Positions 26,570 to 35,100 of a DNA stretch of 49,185 nucleotides are shown in pieces. The DNA lies in assembly GCA_045530865.1 (NCBI GenBank), contig JAZSCX010000125.1, forward strand, positions 1-49,185, written 5' to 3'. Below the pieces are notes generated by a model. It did no database searches and was not told the origin of the DNA. It was given only the letters and a program-made list of their open reading frames with translations. How positions within the stretch are numbered: the first letter of the stretch is position 1; every line of letters begins with the position of its first letter. This DNA is from Avoscillospira sp045530865 (GTDB lineage: Bacteria; Bacillota; Clostridia; Oscillospirales; Oscillospiraceae). Position numbers and translations under genes: made by a program.

Positions 26570-27725
26570 AGAAATGGATATCGCCGGGAAACGCCCGAAA
26601 GGCAGTTGGTTCCGGCGGATTCTCGCACTGGTTCTGGTGGTGATCGTTGTTCTGGGCGCAGTGGCGGTTATGTTGTTTCCCGATGCCCTGAACGTGGATG
26701 CGATTCGCCGCTGGGTGAAATATATGAATGTCCGCACAGATGAAAACGGCGGTGTGTATTCCTTCGATTCTCACAATAGCAACCGCTATGCCAGTTTTGA
26801 CGGCGGTCTGGCCATTGCCTCCGTAGGCGGCTTGAGTATTTATACTGCAGATGGCCGGGAAGCCATTGTCTCACAGGGACAGCTGTCCCTGCCTGTCCTG
26901 CAGACCGGCAGGGATCTGGTCATGACCTATGACGTGGGCGGCCCCACATTGCTGGCTGTCCACCGCAGAAACGGAGAAGTCCTCCGCATCACAAGCGAAA
27001 AGGGCATCCTCGATGCAGATCTTTCCGCCGGTGACGATCTTTGCTATGCATCCTCCGCCTCCGGCTATAAATCGGTGCTGACGGTCTATAATGATAAGCA
27101 GGAGCGCATCTACCGCTGGCTTTCCTCCAGTACCTATATGCCTCTTTGCGCCATTTCCGATAACGGTACGCAGATGGCCGCCATCGGTCTGGATCAGAAG
27201 AACGGCGTTTTTGAGAGCACATTGAATCTGTTCCGCACCCATTACGACCAGATCGAGCGCACCGTTTCCCTTGGAAACGAACTGATCTACGATGTGGATT
27301 ACACGACGGATGACGTGATCTGTGTGGTGGGCGAAACTTCCATCCGGTACTTTGATGCTGCCGGAGAGCTTCTTGGTACCTACCTGTACGGTGACAGCTT
27401 CCTGAAGGACTTTGAGCTGGGCGGCAATGGATTTTTGACCCTTTCCATGAATATGTATAGGGCAGGCAACCGCTATTCGTTGGTCACGGTGGATGATACC
27501 GGCAAAGAACTGGCCTCTTTGTATATTGGTCAGGAAATTCTGGATCTGTCTGCCTGCGGGAAATATTTGGCCGTTCTGACGCCGGATGGTCTGACGGTTT
27601 ATAACCGTCTGCTGGAAGAATATGCCCATACGGATGAGGTGGGCGCAGCCACCGCCGTGGTCATGTACGAGGATGGCTCTGTCCTGCTGCTGGGCGGCGG
27701 AACAGGTAAAATCTATATTCCCTGA
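26559..27725 (+). CDS. Membrane-anchored beta-propeller-like protein (DUF5711-like)
   Basis: 388 residues. A basic N-terminus precedes one membrane segment (RILALVLVVIVVLGAVAVMLF, about residues 19-39). The extracellular part consists of repeated beta-rich units with GGLAIASVGGLSIYTADG, LLAVHRRNGEVL, VGETSIRYFDAAGELL and LTPDGLTVYNRLLEE, which read like blades of a seven- or eight-bladed propeller. This organisation fits the DUF5711 family of Firmicutes; the family name is from memory. Function unknown; a role in the envelope is likely from the topology. ATG 26559 is chosen for its GGGAAGGTGG site; an in-frame ATG at 26535 lacks one. It overlaps truA. Confidence 0.75.
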   Translation: MSAKEMDIAGKRPKGSWFRRILALVLVVIVVLGAVAVMLFPDALNVDAIRRWVKYMNVRTDENGGVYSFDSHNSNRYASFDGGLAIASVGGLSIYTADGREAIVSQGQLSLPVLQTGRDLVMTYDVGGPTLLAVHRRNGEVLRITSEKGILDADLSAGDDLCYASSASGYKSVLTVYNDKQERIYRWLSSSTYMPLCAISDNGTQMAAIGLDQKNGVFESTLNLFRTHYDQIERTVSLGNELIYDVDYTTDDVICVVGETSIRYFDAAGELLGTYLYGDSFLKDFELGGNGFLTLSMNMYRAGNRYSLVTVDDTGKELASLYIGQEILDLSACGKYLAVLTPDGLTVYNRLLEEYAHTDEVGAATAVVMYEDGSVLLLGGGTGKIYIP

Positions 27726-27758
27726 GTGGATTTGCCGGTAGCCACGGGCCGTGACCTG

Positions 27759-27767
27759 TGTTATACT
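27759..27767 (+). promoter_or_regulatory. Extended -10 promoter before the Clp ATPase gene
   Basis: TGTTATACT (27759-27767) with the TGN extension. The -35 region is weak. No CtsR-like direct repeat (GGTCAAA type) is visible near it. Confidence 0.5.
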
Positions 27768-27807
27768 GGCTTGTAATCATTCCTTATGTAAAAGGAGACT
27801 ATTTTTC

Positions 27808-30120
27808 ATGCAACCCACAATTTGTTCCCGCTGCAAAAAGAATGTAGCTGTGATTTTTGTCACAAAAATTGAAAACGGAAATACGGTTTCTGACGGCTTT
27901 TGCCTGAAATGCGCAAGAGAAATGGGTCTGAAGCCTGTAGATGATATTATCAGCCGCATGGGCCTTTCTGAGGAGGATTTGGAGGGTCTGTCCAATGAAA
28001 TGATGGATGCGTTTCAGGGCATGGAAGGTCTGATGGGCATGAACCAGCAGACCGACGGCGACGATGACGAGGAAGAGCTGAACGATAGCCAGACCGCCAC
28101 CTTCCCTTTCCTGAATAAACTCTTTGGCGGACGGCAGGAGAATCCCCCTGCACCCGCTGAGCCCCAGAAGGAAAACGAAAAGACGGAAAAGACCGAGCGT
28201 TCCGGCAAGAATAAAAAGCGGAAATTCCTCGATACCTACTGCCTGAATCTGACCCAGAAGGCGAAAAACGGCGGTCTGGATCGGATCGTCGGCAGGGAAG
28301 TGGAAACAGAGCGGGTCATTCAGATCCTCAACCGACGTCAGAAGAACAATCCCTGTCTGATCGGTGAACCCGGCGTCGGTAAAACTGCCATTGCCGAGGG
28401 CCTTGCCCAGCGCATTGTGGAGAAGGATGTGCCCTATAAGCTGCAGGATAAGGAAGTTTATCTGCTGGATCTGACTGCTCTGGTGGCCGGCACCCAGTTC
28501 CGCGGCCAGTTTGAAAGCCGTATGAAGAGCCTCATCGAAGAGGTCAAGAAGCTGGGCAACATCATTCTGGTCATCGATGAGGTCCACAATCTGGTGGGCG
28601 CGGGCGATGCGGAAGGCAGCATGAACGCCGCCAATATTCTGAAACCCGCTCTTTCCCGAGGTGAGATTCAGGTCATCGGCGCCACCACCTTCAAGGAGTA
28701 CCGGAAGTATATCGAGAAGGACTCGGCACTGGAGCGCCGCTTCCAGCCTGTGACAGTCAATGAACCCACCATGGAAGAGGCCGTTGCCATCATCCGCGGT
28801 ATTTCCCATTACTATGAAGAGTTCCACGGTGTGGAGGTCACGCCGGAGATCGCACGGCAGGCGGTGGTTCTGTCGGAGCGCTATATCACCGACCGGTTCC
28901 TGCCGGATAAGGCCATCGACCTGTTGGACGAAGCCTGCTCCGATGTGAATCTGAAAAACAAGTCCATCAGCAAGCGGATGGAGCTTCGTAAGGAACATGA
29001 CGATCTGGATCTGGAGATGCAGCTGCTGATGGAGTCGGAAGAAAAGGATTATGCCCGGATTGCGGAGATTCGCAGCCGCAATATGCAGCTGGATAAGGAA
29101 CTTGCTCTGCTGGAGGAAGAGCCGAAGCCGGTGCTGACCATGGAAAACCTGGCCAGAATCATCGAGCTCTGGACCAAGATCCCCGCCAGTAAAATTCAGG
29201 CGCAGGAGTATGATCAGCTGCGTCAGCTGGAGACCCGCTTGAAAAAACGCATTGTCGGTCAGGACGAAGCCATTGCGGCAGTGGCATCTGCCATCCGCCG
29301 GAACCGGGTGGGCATTTCTCCGAAAAAGCGGCCTGTGTCCTTCATTTTTGTGGGCTCCACCGGCGTCGGCAAAACAGAGCTGGTCAAGTGCCTGGCGGAT
29401 GACCTGTTCGATTCCGTGGAGACCCTGATCCGTCTGGATATGTCCGAGTATATGGAGAAGCACTCTGTTTCCAAGCTGATCGGTTCGCCTCCCGGCTATG
29501 TGGGCTATGACGAAGCCGGACAGCTGACGGAGAAGATCCGGCGCAAGCCCTATTCCGTCATTCTCTTTGATGAAATGGAAAAGGCGCATCCCGATGTGCT
29601 GAATATCCTTCTGCAGATTCTCGATGACGGCCGAATCACCGACGCGCAGGGCAGAGTGGTCAATTTTGAAAATACCATCATCGTCATGACCTCCAATGCC
29701 GGTTCCGACCGGAAGGGCGGATCGGTTGGTTTTGGTCAGACCGTGTCCGATCAGTCCAAGGAAAAGGCCATGAAGGCACTGGGTGAGTTCCTGCGGCCTG
29801 AATTTATCAATCGTGTGGACGAAGTCATTTGCTTCAATCGGCTGTCTGAGGCTGATTTCCGCCGTATTGCGGGGATCATGCTGTGCGAACTGCAGGATGC
29901 GCTGGAAAACCGCGGTGTGTCCCTCACATGGGATGAGACGCTGATCGATTATCTGGTGAAGAAATCCTACTCCATCACCTACGGCGCCCGCAATCTTCGC
30001 CGTACCATTCAGAAGGATGTGGAGGATCCCATTGCCGAGAAGATCATCGACAGCTTTGTGGAACCCATTCACAGCATTGCCCTCCGTGCGGAGGAAACAG
30101 TCCTGTTGACTGTGGAATAA
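27808..30120 (+). CDS. Clp ATPase with N-terminal zinc finger (ClpE/ClpC-like)
   Basis: 770 residues. Hsp100 unfoldase that feeds proteins to ClpP or disaggregates them. The N-terminus has two CxxC pairs, C6/C9 and C32/C35, a McsA/ClpE-type zinc finger, in place of the double Clp_N domain of ClpC. An acidic, Gln-rich linker follows. AAA module 1 has GEPGVGKT (about 186-193) and VIDEVHNLVGAG. A UVR-like coiled coil (EEKDYARIAEIRSRNMQLDKEL) lies between the modules, and AAA module 2 has GSTGVGKTE (about 516-524) and ILFDEMEKAHPDV. Start ATG 27808 follows AAAGGAG; upstream in-frame codons lie in the promoter. ClpP-binding loop residues were not clearly identified. Confidence 0.9.
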   Translation: MQPTICSRCKKNVAVIFVTKIENGNTVSDGFCLKCAREMGLKPVDDIISRMGLSEEDLEGLSNEMMDAFQGMEGLMGMNQQTDGDDDEEELNDSQTATFPFLNKLFGGRQENPPAPAEPQKENEKTEKTERSGKNKKRKFLDTYCLNLTQKAKNGGLDRIVGREVETERVIQILNRRQKNNPCLIGEPGVGKTAIAEGLAQRIVEKDVPYKLQDKEVYLLDLTALVAGTQFRGQFESRMKSLIEEVKKLGNIILVIDEVHNLVGAGDAEGSMNAANILKPALSRGEIQVIGATTFKEYRKYIEKDSALERRFQPVTVNEPTMEEAVAIIRGISHYYEEFHGVEVTPEIARQAVVLSERYITDRFLPDKAIDLLDEACSDVNLKNKSISKRMELRKEHDDLDLEMQLLMESEEKDYARIAEIRSRNMQLDKELALLEEEPKPVLTMENLARIIELWTKIPASKIQAQEYDQLRQLETRLKKRIVGQDEAIAAVASAIRRNRVGISPKKRPVSFIFVGSTGVGKTELVKCLADDLFDSVETLIRLDMSEYMEKHSVSKLIGSPPGYVGYDEAGQLTEKIRRKPYSVILFDEMEKAHPDVLNILLQILDDGRITDAQGRVVNFENTIIVMTSNAGSDRKGGSVGFGQTVSDQSKEKAMKALGEFLRPEFINRVDEVICFNRLSEADFRRIAGIMLCELQDALENRGVSLTWDETLIDYLVKKSYSITYGARNLRRTIQKDVEDPIAEKIIDSFVEPIHSIALRAEETVLLTVE

Positions 30121-30137
30121 TAGCGGAAAAGAGGGTT

Positions 30138-30692
30138 ATGATGTACGAAGAAATCAGAAAACAGGCCGCGCAGGCGGTTGCAGAACTGGTGGAAGCGGCT
30201 GGCCTGGAGGCCAATGATCTGTTGGTGATTGGCTGTTCCTCCAGTGAGATCATGGGCGAAAAAATCGGCAAGGGCTCTTCTCTGGAAGCGGCCCGTGCCG
30301 CCTATGCAGGTATTGCGCCCGTTCTGAAAGAGAAGGGAATCCTGCTTGCCGTTCAGTGCTGCGAGCATCTGAACCGTGCACTGGTCATGGAGAAATCCAC
30401 AGCAGATCGATTTGGTTATGACATCGTCAATGTAAGACCGCAGCCCAAGGCCGGCGGTTCCTTTGCCACCACGTTCTGGGAGGATATGGATCATCCTGTG
30501 GCGGTGGAGCATATCAGAGCCAAAGCCGGTCTGGATATCGGCGGCACCCTCATCGGAATGCACCTGAGGGAAGTGGCGGTTCCGGTTCGTTTGAGCATCA
30601 AACAGGTCGGACAGGCCAATATCCTCTGTGCCAGAACACGCCCCAAGTTCATCGGCGGCGAGCGGGCACATTATGTGGAGGAACTGAAATAG
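30138..30692 (+). CDS. UPF0340 / TIGR01440 family protein (YwlG-like)
   Basis: 184 residues. Matches the YwlG/UPF0340 family: LLVIGCSSSEIMGEKIGKGSS near residue 30, AVQCCEHLNRALV, and an NVRPQPKAGGSFAT stretch followed by TRPKFIGGERAHYVEELK-like end. No biochemical function is known; in other Firmicutes the gene lies near glyA or upp. ATG 30138 and 30141 are both possible after AAAGAGGG. It follows the Clp gene by 17 bp and may be co-transcribed with it. Confidence 0.87.
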   Translation: MMYEEIRKQAAQAVAELVEAAGLEANDLLVIGCSSSEIMGEKIGKGSSLEAARAAYAGIAPVLKEKGILLAVQCCEHLNRALVMEKSTADRFGYDIVNVRPQPKAGGSFATTFWEDMDHPVAVEHIRAKAGLDIGGTLIGMHLREVAVPVRLSIKQVGQANILCARTRPKFIGGERAHYVEELK

Positions 30693-30759
30693 GCGGGACA
30701 CTCTGTGTAAATTCACCATAACAGACGTGGAATTTTGTGCACTTATAACGAGAAAATTG

Positions 30760-30788
30760 TTGCATTGCTGTTTTATCTGTGATATTCT
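30760..30788 (+). promoter_or_regulatory. Sigma-A promoter for the GMP synthase gene
   Basis: TTGCAT (30760-30765), 17-bp spacer, TATTCT (30783-30788) with TG at 30780-30781 (extended -10). No purine riboswitch fold is visible in the short leader. Confidence 0.65.
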
Positions 30789-30824
30789 CTTAATTAGAAA
30801 AGTAACATTTTGGGAGGTTAAAAT

Positions 30825-31826
30825 ATGTCTGGTAATGTTCGTCCCGAAACCATGGAGCGTATCACCACACTGGCTCTGGCGAATGCTTTTATCGAAGAAC
30901 AGGTAAAAGAAATCCGCGCGCAGGTGGGCGATAAGAAGGTTCTGCTGGCTCTGTCCGGCGGCGTTGATTCCTCTGTTGTTGCCGCTTTGCTGATCAAGGC
31001 GATCGGTAAGCAGCTGGTCTGCGTCCATGTCAACCATGGCCTGATGCGCAAGAATGAATCCGAAGGCGTTATCAAGATGTTCAAGGATGGTCTGGATGCC
31101 AACCTGATCTATGTGGATGCTACCGATCACTTCCTGGGCCTGCTGGCAGGCGTCTCCGACCCTGAGCGCAAGCGCAAGATCATCGGCAAGGAATTTATCA
31201 CTGTGTTTGCTGACGAGGCTCGCAAGCTGGAGGGCATCTCCTTTCTGGCACAGGGCACGATCTATCCCGACATTCTGGAGTCCATGAAGGCTGCAGAGGG
31301 CAAGAAGGCTGTGAAGTCCCACCATAACGTTGGCGGTCTGCCTGAGGATCTGCAGTTTGAGTTGGTCGAGCCCATCAAGCTGTTGTTCAAGGACGAAGTC
31401 CGTGTGGTCGGCGAGGCTCTTGGCCTGCCTCATGACATGGTCTACCGTCAGCCCTTCCCCGGTCCCGGTCTGGGTGTCCGCTGCCTGGGTGCCATCACCC
31501 GCGACCGTCTGGAAGCACTGCGTGAGGCTGATGCCATCCTACGTGAAGAGTTCGAAAAAAGTGGCCTGAACAAGAAGGTTTGGCAGTACTTTATCGCGGT
31601 TCCCGATGTCAAGAGCGTCGGCGTGAAGGACGAGAGCCGCTACGAAGGCTGGCCTGCCATCATCCGCGCTGTCAACACCAAGGATGCCATGTCCGCCACC
31701 ATCGAAGAGATCCCCTACGCGCTCCTGCACAAGATCACCGACCGTATCACCCATGAGGTCGAAGGTATTAACCGTGTCCTCTATGACCTGACCCCCAAGC
31801 CCATCGGCACCATCGAGTGGGAATAA
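30825..31826 (+). CDS. guaA: GMP synthase, ATP-pyrophosphatase and dimerisation domains only
   Basis: 333 residues. It amidates XMP to GMP. The PP-loop LSGGVDSSVVAAL (about residues 43-55) and the complete C-terminal dimerisation domain with QPFPGPGLGVRCLG and the family-typical end KPIGTIEWE are present. The class I glutamine amidotransferase domain that normally forms the first ~190 residues (with the catalytic Cys-His-Glu) is absent. The protein starts cleanly at ATG 30825 after GGGAGG, with its own promoter, so it is not a local truncation. It must use free ammonia or a separate glutaminase subunit, as in archaeal two-subunit GMP synthases. No such subunit is in this window. Confidence 0.9.
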   Translation: MSGNVRPETMERITTLALANAFIEEQVKEIRAQVGDKKVLLALSGGVDSSVVAALLIKAIGKQLVCVHVNHGLMRKNESEGVIKMFKDGLDANLIYVDATDHFLGLLAGVSDPERKRKIIGKEFITVFADEARKLEGISFLAQGTIYPDILESMKAAEGKKAVKSHHNVGGLPEDLQFELVEPIKLLFKDEVRVVGEALGLPHDMVYRQPFPGPGLGVRCLGAITRDRLEALREADAILREEFEKSGLNKKVWQYFIAVPDVKSVGVKDESRYEGWPAIIRAVNTKDAMSATIEEIPYALLHKITDRITHEVEGINRVLYDLTPKPIGTIEWE

Positions 31827-31833
31827 TATAAAA

Positions 31834-31872
31834 CAACCCCGGAAGCCCTGGTTTTACAGGGTTCCGGGGTTG
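31834..31872 (+). terminator. Terminator-like hairpin after guaA
   Basis: CAACCCCGGAA (31834-31844) and CCCTG (31846-31850) pair with CAGGG (31857-31861) and TTCCGGGGTTG (31862-31872): 16 pairs with one bulged G. Only a weak T-tract (ATTTATG) follows. Confidence 0.7.
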
Positions 31873-32069
31873 ATTTATGCCCTTTGGCTCTACAATGGCT
31901 CTATTTTCTCATGGGTTATGCAAATTGTGTTCTGGATCCGCCGATAGGGTACAATTAGTTACGCAAATTGAAAAAAGGATAAAAACAGACATGGTTTGCA
32001 GATATTTGCTACAATGATGGCGAATCCAATTATAAAAGAAGGATCTGCGACAATAAAAATGTATATGAT
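31873..32069. other. Non-coding stretch with a 12-bp direct repeat
   Basis: No supportable gene. Two near-identical direct repeats, TTATGCAAATTG (31916-31927) and TTACGCAAATTG (31959-31970), lie 43 bp apart. A TGCTACAAT element resembling an extended -10 lies near 32010. A 42-codon open frame starting near 32018 runs through the following hairpin and is not convincing. Confidence 0.35.
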
Positions 32070-32102
32070 ACGGAGGCTCTCAGATCAACAGAGAGCCTCC
32101 GT
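32070..32102 (-). terminator. Hairpin downstream of the GH20 surface protein gene
   Basis: ACGGAGGCTCTC (32070-32081) pairs perfectly with GAGAGCCTCCGT (32091-32102), 9-base loop. On the minus strand an AT-rich tract with TTTTT follows after about 10 bases. Confidence 0.65.
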
Positions 32103-32125
32103 AAATTCATTTTATCTGTTTATGC

Positions 32126-35100
32126 TTAGAGTACAGGGACAATAATAGACTCAGAGTCACCATACGAAGAAACAACAGAAAGGAACCACATAACATTACG
32201 TCCTGCAGGTGCCTGATCGGCAATTTCAGAAACTGTGAAGACACATTCCTGACCGACTGCACCACTCTTTGTAATAGTAGCTTTGTCAACTTTTTTGCCG
32301 CTCAAATTAACAAAGGTGATCTTTAAAGTAGCATCCTTTACGTTATTCTTCTTGTTTTCGGCGGGCTTAGCGGGCTTATTCTCACCTGGTTTGTTGTTGT
32401 CAGGTTTGCTGTTACCGGGTTTAGTCTCGCCGGGTTTGCTGTTGCCGGGCTTATTCTCACCGGGCTTATTATTGCCGGGCTTATTATTGCCGGGCTTGGT
32501 AGGCTCTTCGGGAGTCTCAGGCTCTTCGGGAGTCACCGGAGCATTGATGGTGTAGTCAATCTTGATTTCACCGGTGTAGCCCAGTGTCTCACTGGCGGTT
32601 GCAATACCTCTGACAATAACGGTAGCCGTGCCGGGTTCCACGTTGTTCATGTAGGTCACAGAGTAATCTCTGCCTGCAACCAGCTCAGTTCCGTTAACCT
32701 TAACGGTGATAGCGGGTTCGATGGGGCTTCCGGTGTAATCAAAGACAGTTCCGTCGATCAGAACGTCCGTACCCTTCAGTTCCACCATTGTGTAGGTGGG
32801 CTTTTCGGGTTCGGCAGGTGCCTCCGTAATGCCTGCGTCAGCCAGAATAGCCTTAATGTTTGCCTCGGTCAGAGGAACAAAGGCGAAGTTAGGATCGTCG
32901 CAGACCTTGAGCAGAGTGACAGACAGGATAGTATTACCGGTGTTCTTCACAGTGATCGTGTGAGTGCTGTCACCCTTTTCCTTTTCCTTTACCTTGTAGA
33001 ACATATCCACAGTAGTGCTGAGCGTTGTTTTGTTACCCATCAGTTCGAAGGTAGCGTTGCCCTCGGGGGCCTTCAGACCCAGCTGAACAACACGGTCAGT
33101 GGAGACATTGATCGTCAGCGTATCACCGTTGAACAGATACAGCTCATTCTTAGGACCGTTATCCAGCAGATCCTGGCGATTAAATGCATCCTCCTCCACA
33201 AAGTAGTCGTCAGTCAATTCTCTAGGCAGCTTGTTGAGTGTAATGGAATCGCTATCTTCTCCGGCATTTATGCATCTGTAAGTTTTGCCATCTATAGGAT
33301 CCTTATAGTATTTATCGATGGTATAGGTGTATGCTGTTTCATCAGCCACAAGAATAAACGGGTTAGCAAAGGTACCATACGCTCCCGCTGCACTGGTAAT
33401 TACAGCAGTCGAACCTACTTCAATGGTGCTTGCGTAGATCTGATCGTAGAGGGTCTTGTAATCCTTGGATTCTTCGGCAGAAATAGTGATCGCCTTCAGA
33501 ACGATATCACGAACTTCGTAGAAATCGGGATTGTCCTCTTCGTCTGCGAGGAAGGGGTTGGGATTGCTGCCAGTGGTACCGTTAGCATCGTACTTCGACT
33601 CATCAACGGTTCCAAATACACGGATGCCATCAATATAAACCGGATCGGTGTCCAGCACCTTGGAAATGGTTACATCATAAGTTGCATGGGGCAGACCGGT
33701 CAGATCCACAAGAGAAACAACAGGCAGGCCAACCAGAGTTTTGCCGATTTGACCACCGGTAACTACAGAATCGGTTGTACCCGATGCCACGGTATCCACC
33801 ATAACAACCTTGGCAATCGCACCGGTTTCCTTGTTCTTAACGATCACAGAAACATAGCCGGAATTGGGAGCGCTGTTGGCAAACACCTGAATACCGGTGC
33901 CGGTGAAGGTAAAGGTAGCGCTGTCGCCGATGGATTTGGACATGCTTGCCGTGCCGTCAGACGCACCTGTGCAGGTCTGATAGGCATCATCGTAGCCATA
34001 GATGCCGCTGTTTCCGAGAACTTCTGCTTCCTGGAATCCAACATCGGCATAGGTGCCTGCGGTAGACCAGCCGTCGGAGAAGCTAAGGAACTGCTCTCCA
34101 TAGTAGACGGTGGTTGCGGGGGTGACACCGACGTTGGTGGTCACAATGTCGACAGTATCATCTGCACCTGCAAAACCGATATTGATTGTCAGAACATCGA
34201 TCGTGGGCAGGATCCGAGTGGGGGTATAGGTGAATTCCTCTGCCTCGGGATCGTAGGACAGGGTACCATAAAGCGTCGTCGGATTGACCGTGACACTCTT
34301 TACGGTATCAATGCCGTTTGTCACAACCTTGCTCAGCGGGAATTTGAAGGGCAGACCGAAGTCAGCCACGAAGTTGGGAGAAAGGGCAGTCTGGTCGATG
34401 GTGTAGTAGTGCGTGATGGTCTTGCCGTCCGCAGAGACTACCGAGCCAGTGTACTTGTAAAGATCCTTGTTGTATCGGTTATTGGTAATGGCAACATCGG
34501 CCAGTGAGGTCTCAAAGTTCTGGGTCTTATCCAGCGCATTGACGATACCGTAGCCGGTGGCATTCTTACGTTCGGGATTGGTTTCGAACGGGGGGAGGGT
34601 TGCCGCGTCTTTGGTGTCGGCAACCACGATGTTGTTGTTGAAGTCGGAACCATTGGGGACACTGATAAAGAACTCTCTCAGGGAAGTATTGAACTTTTCG
34701 TCATAGTAAACTACCTTCAGAGAATCCTCGGTCTCCACGGCTCTGACATAGATACGGATCAATTTACCTTCACCGGCATTGATGCTTTCAAATCCAGTGA
34801 TATAAGGTACGCCACCGTCATCGGTTTCCCACAGTGTTACTTCTGCATCTGTATCATCCAGAGGATAATTAATATCAACACCATTGGAGTTACGCGTGCT
34901 TGTTCCATCTGTAACGGTAACCTTCCAAATTTCATATTCGCTGTCTTCGGTAAACAGCATACCGTTAATAGATCTCGAGCCTCCATCAGCAGTAAAGAAT
35001 GCGGTATTATCATTGGGGAATTCATTGGGGCTCATGGTTCCGCCCTCATAAACAACGGCATAATCCAAGAAGACATAGTTGCCTAGCATTACATAACCGC

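Noticed and set aside
30693..30824. Purine riboswitch before guaA
   Set aside because: No conserved aptamer core and the leader after the promoter is only about 30 bases.
31916..31970. Attachment site made of the TTAYGCAAATTG repeats
   Set aside because: Repeats are 43 bp apart, with no matching copy seen at the other edge of the island and no integrase; too weak to call.
32018..32146. 42-codon plus-strand frame after guaA
   Set aside because: Runs straight through a terminator hairpin into the end of the opposite gene, with no ribosome-binding site.
32360..32555. Plus-strand frame rich in LLLPGL repeats
   Set aside because: Antisense shadow of the KPGNN repeats in the GH20 protein.
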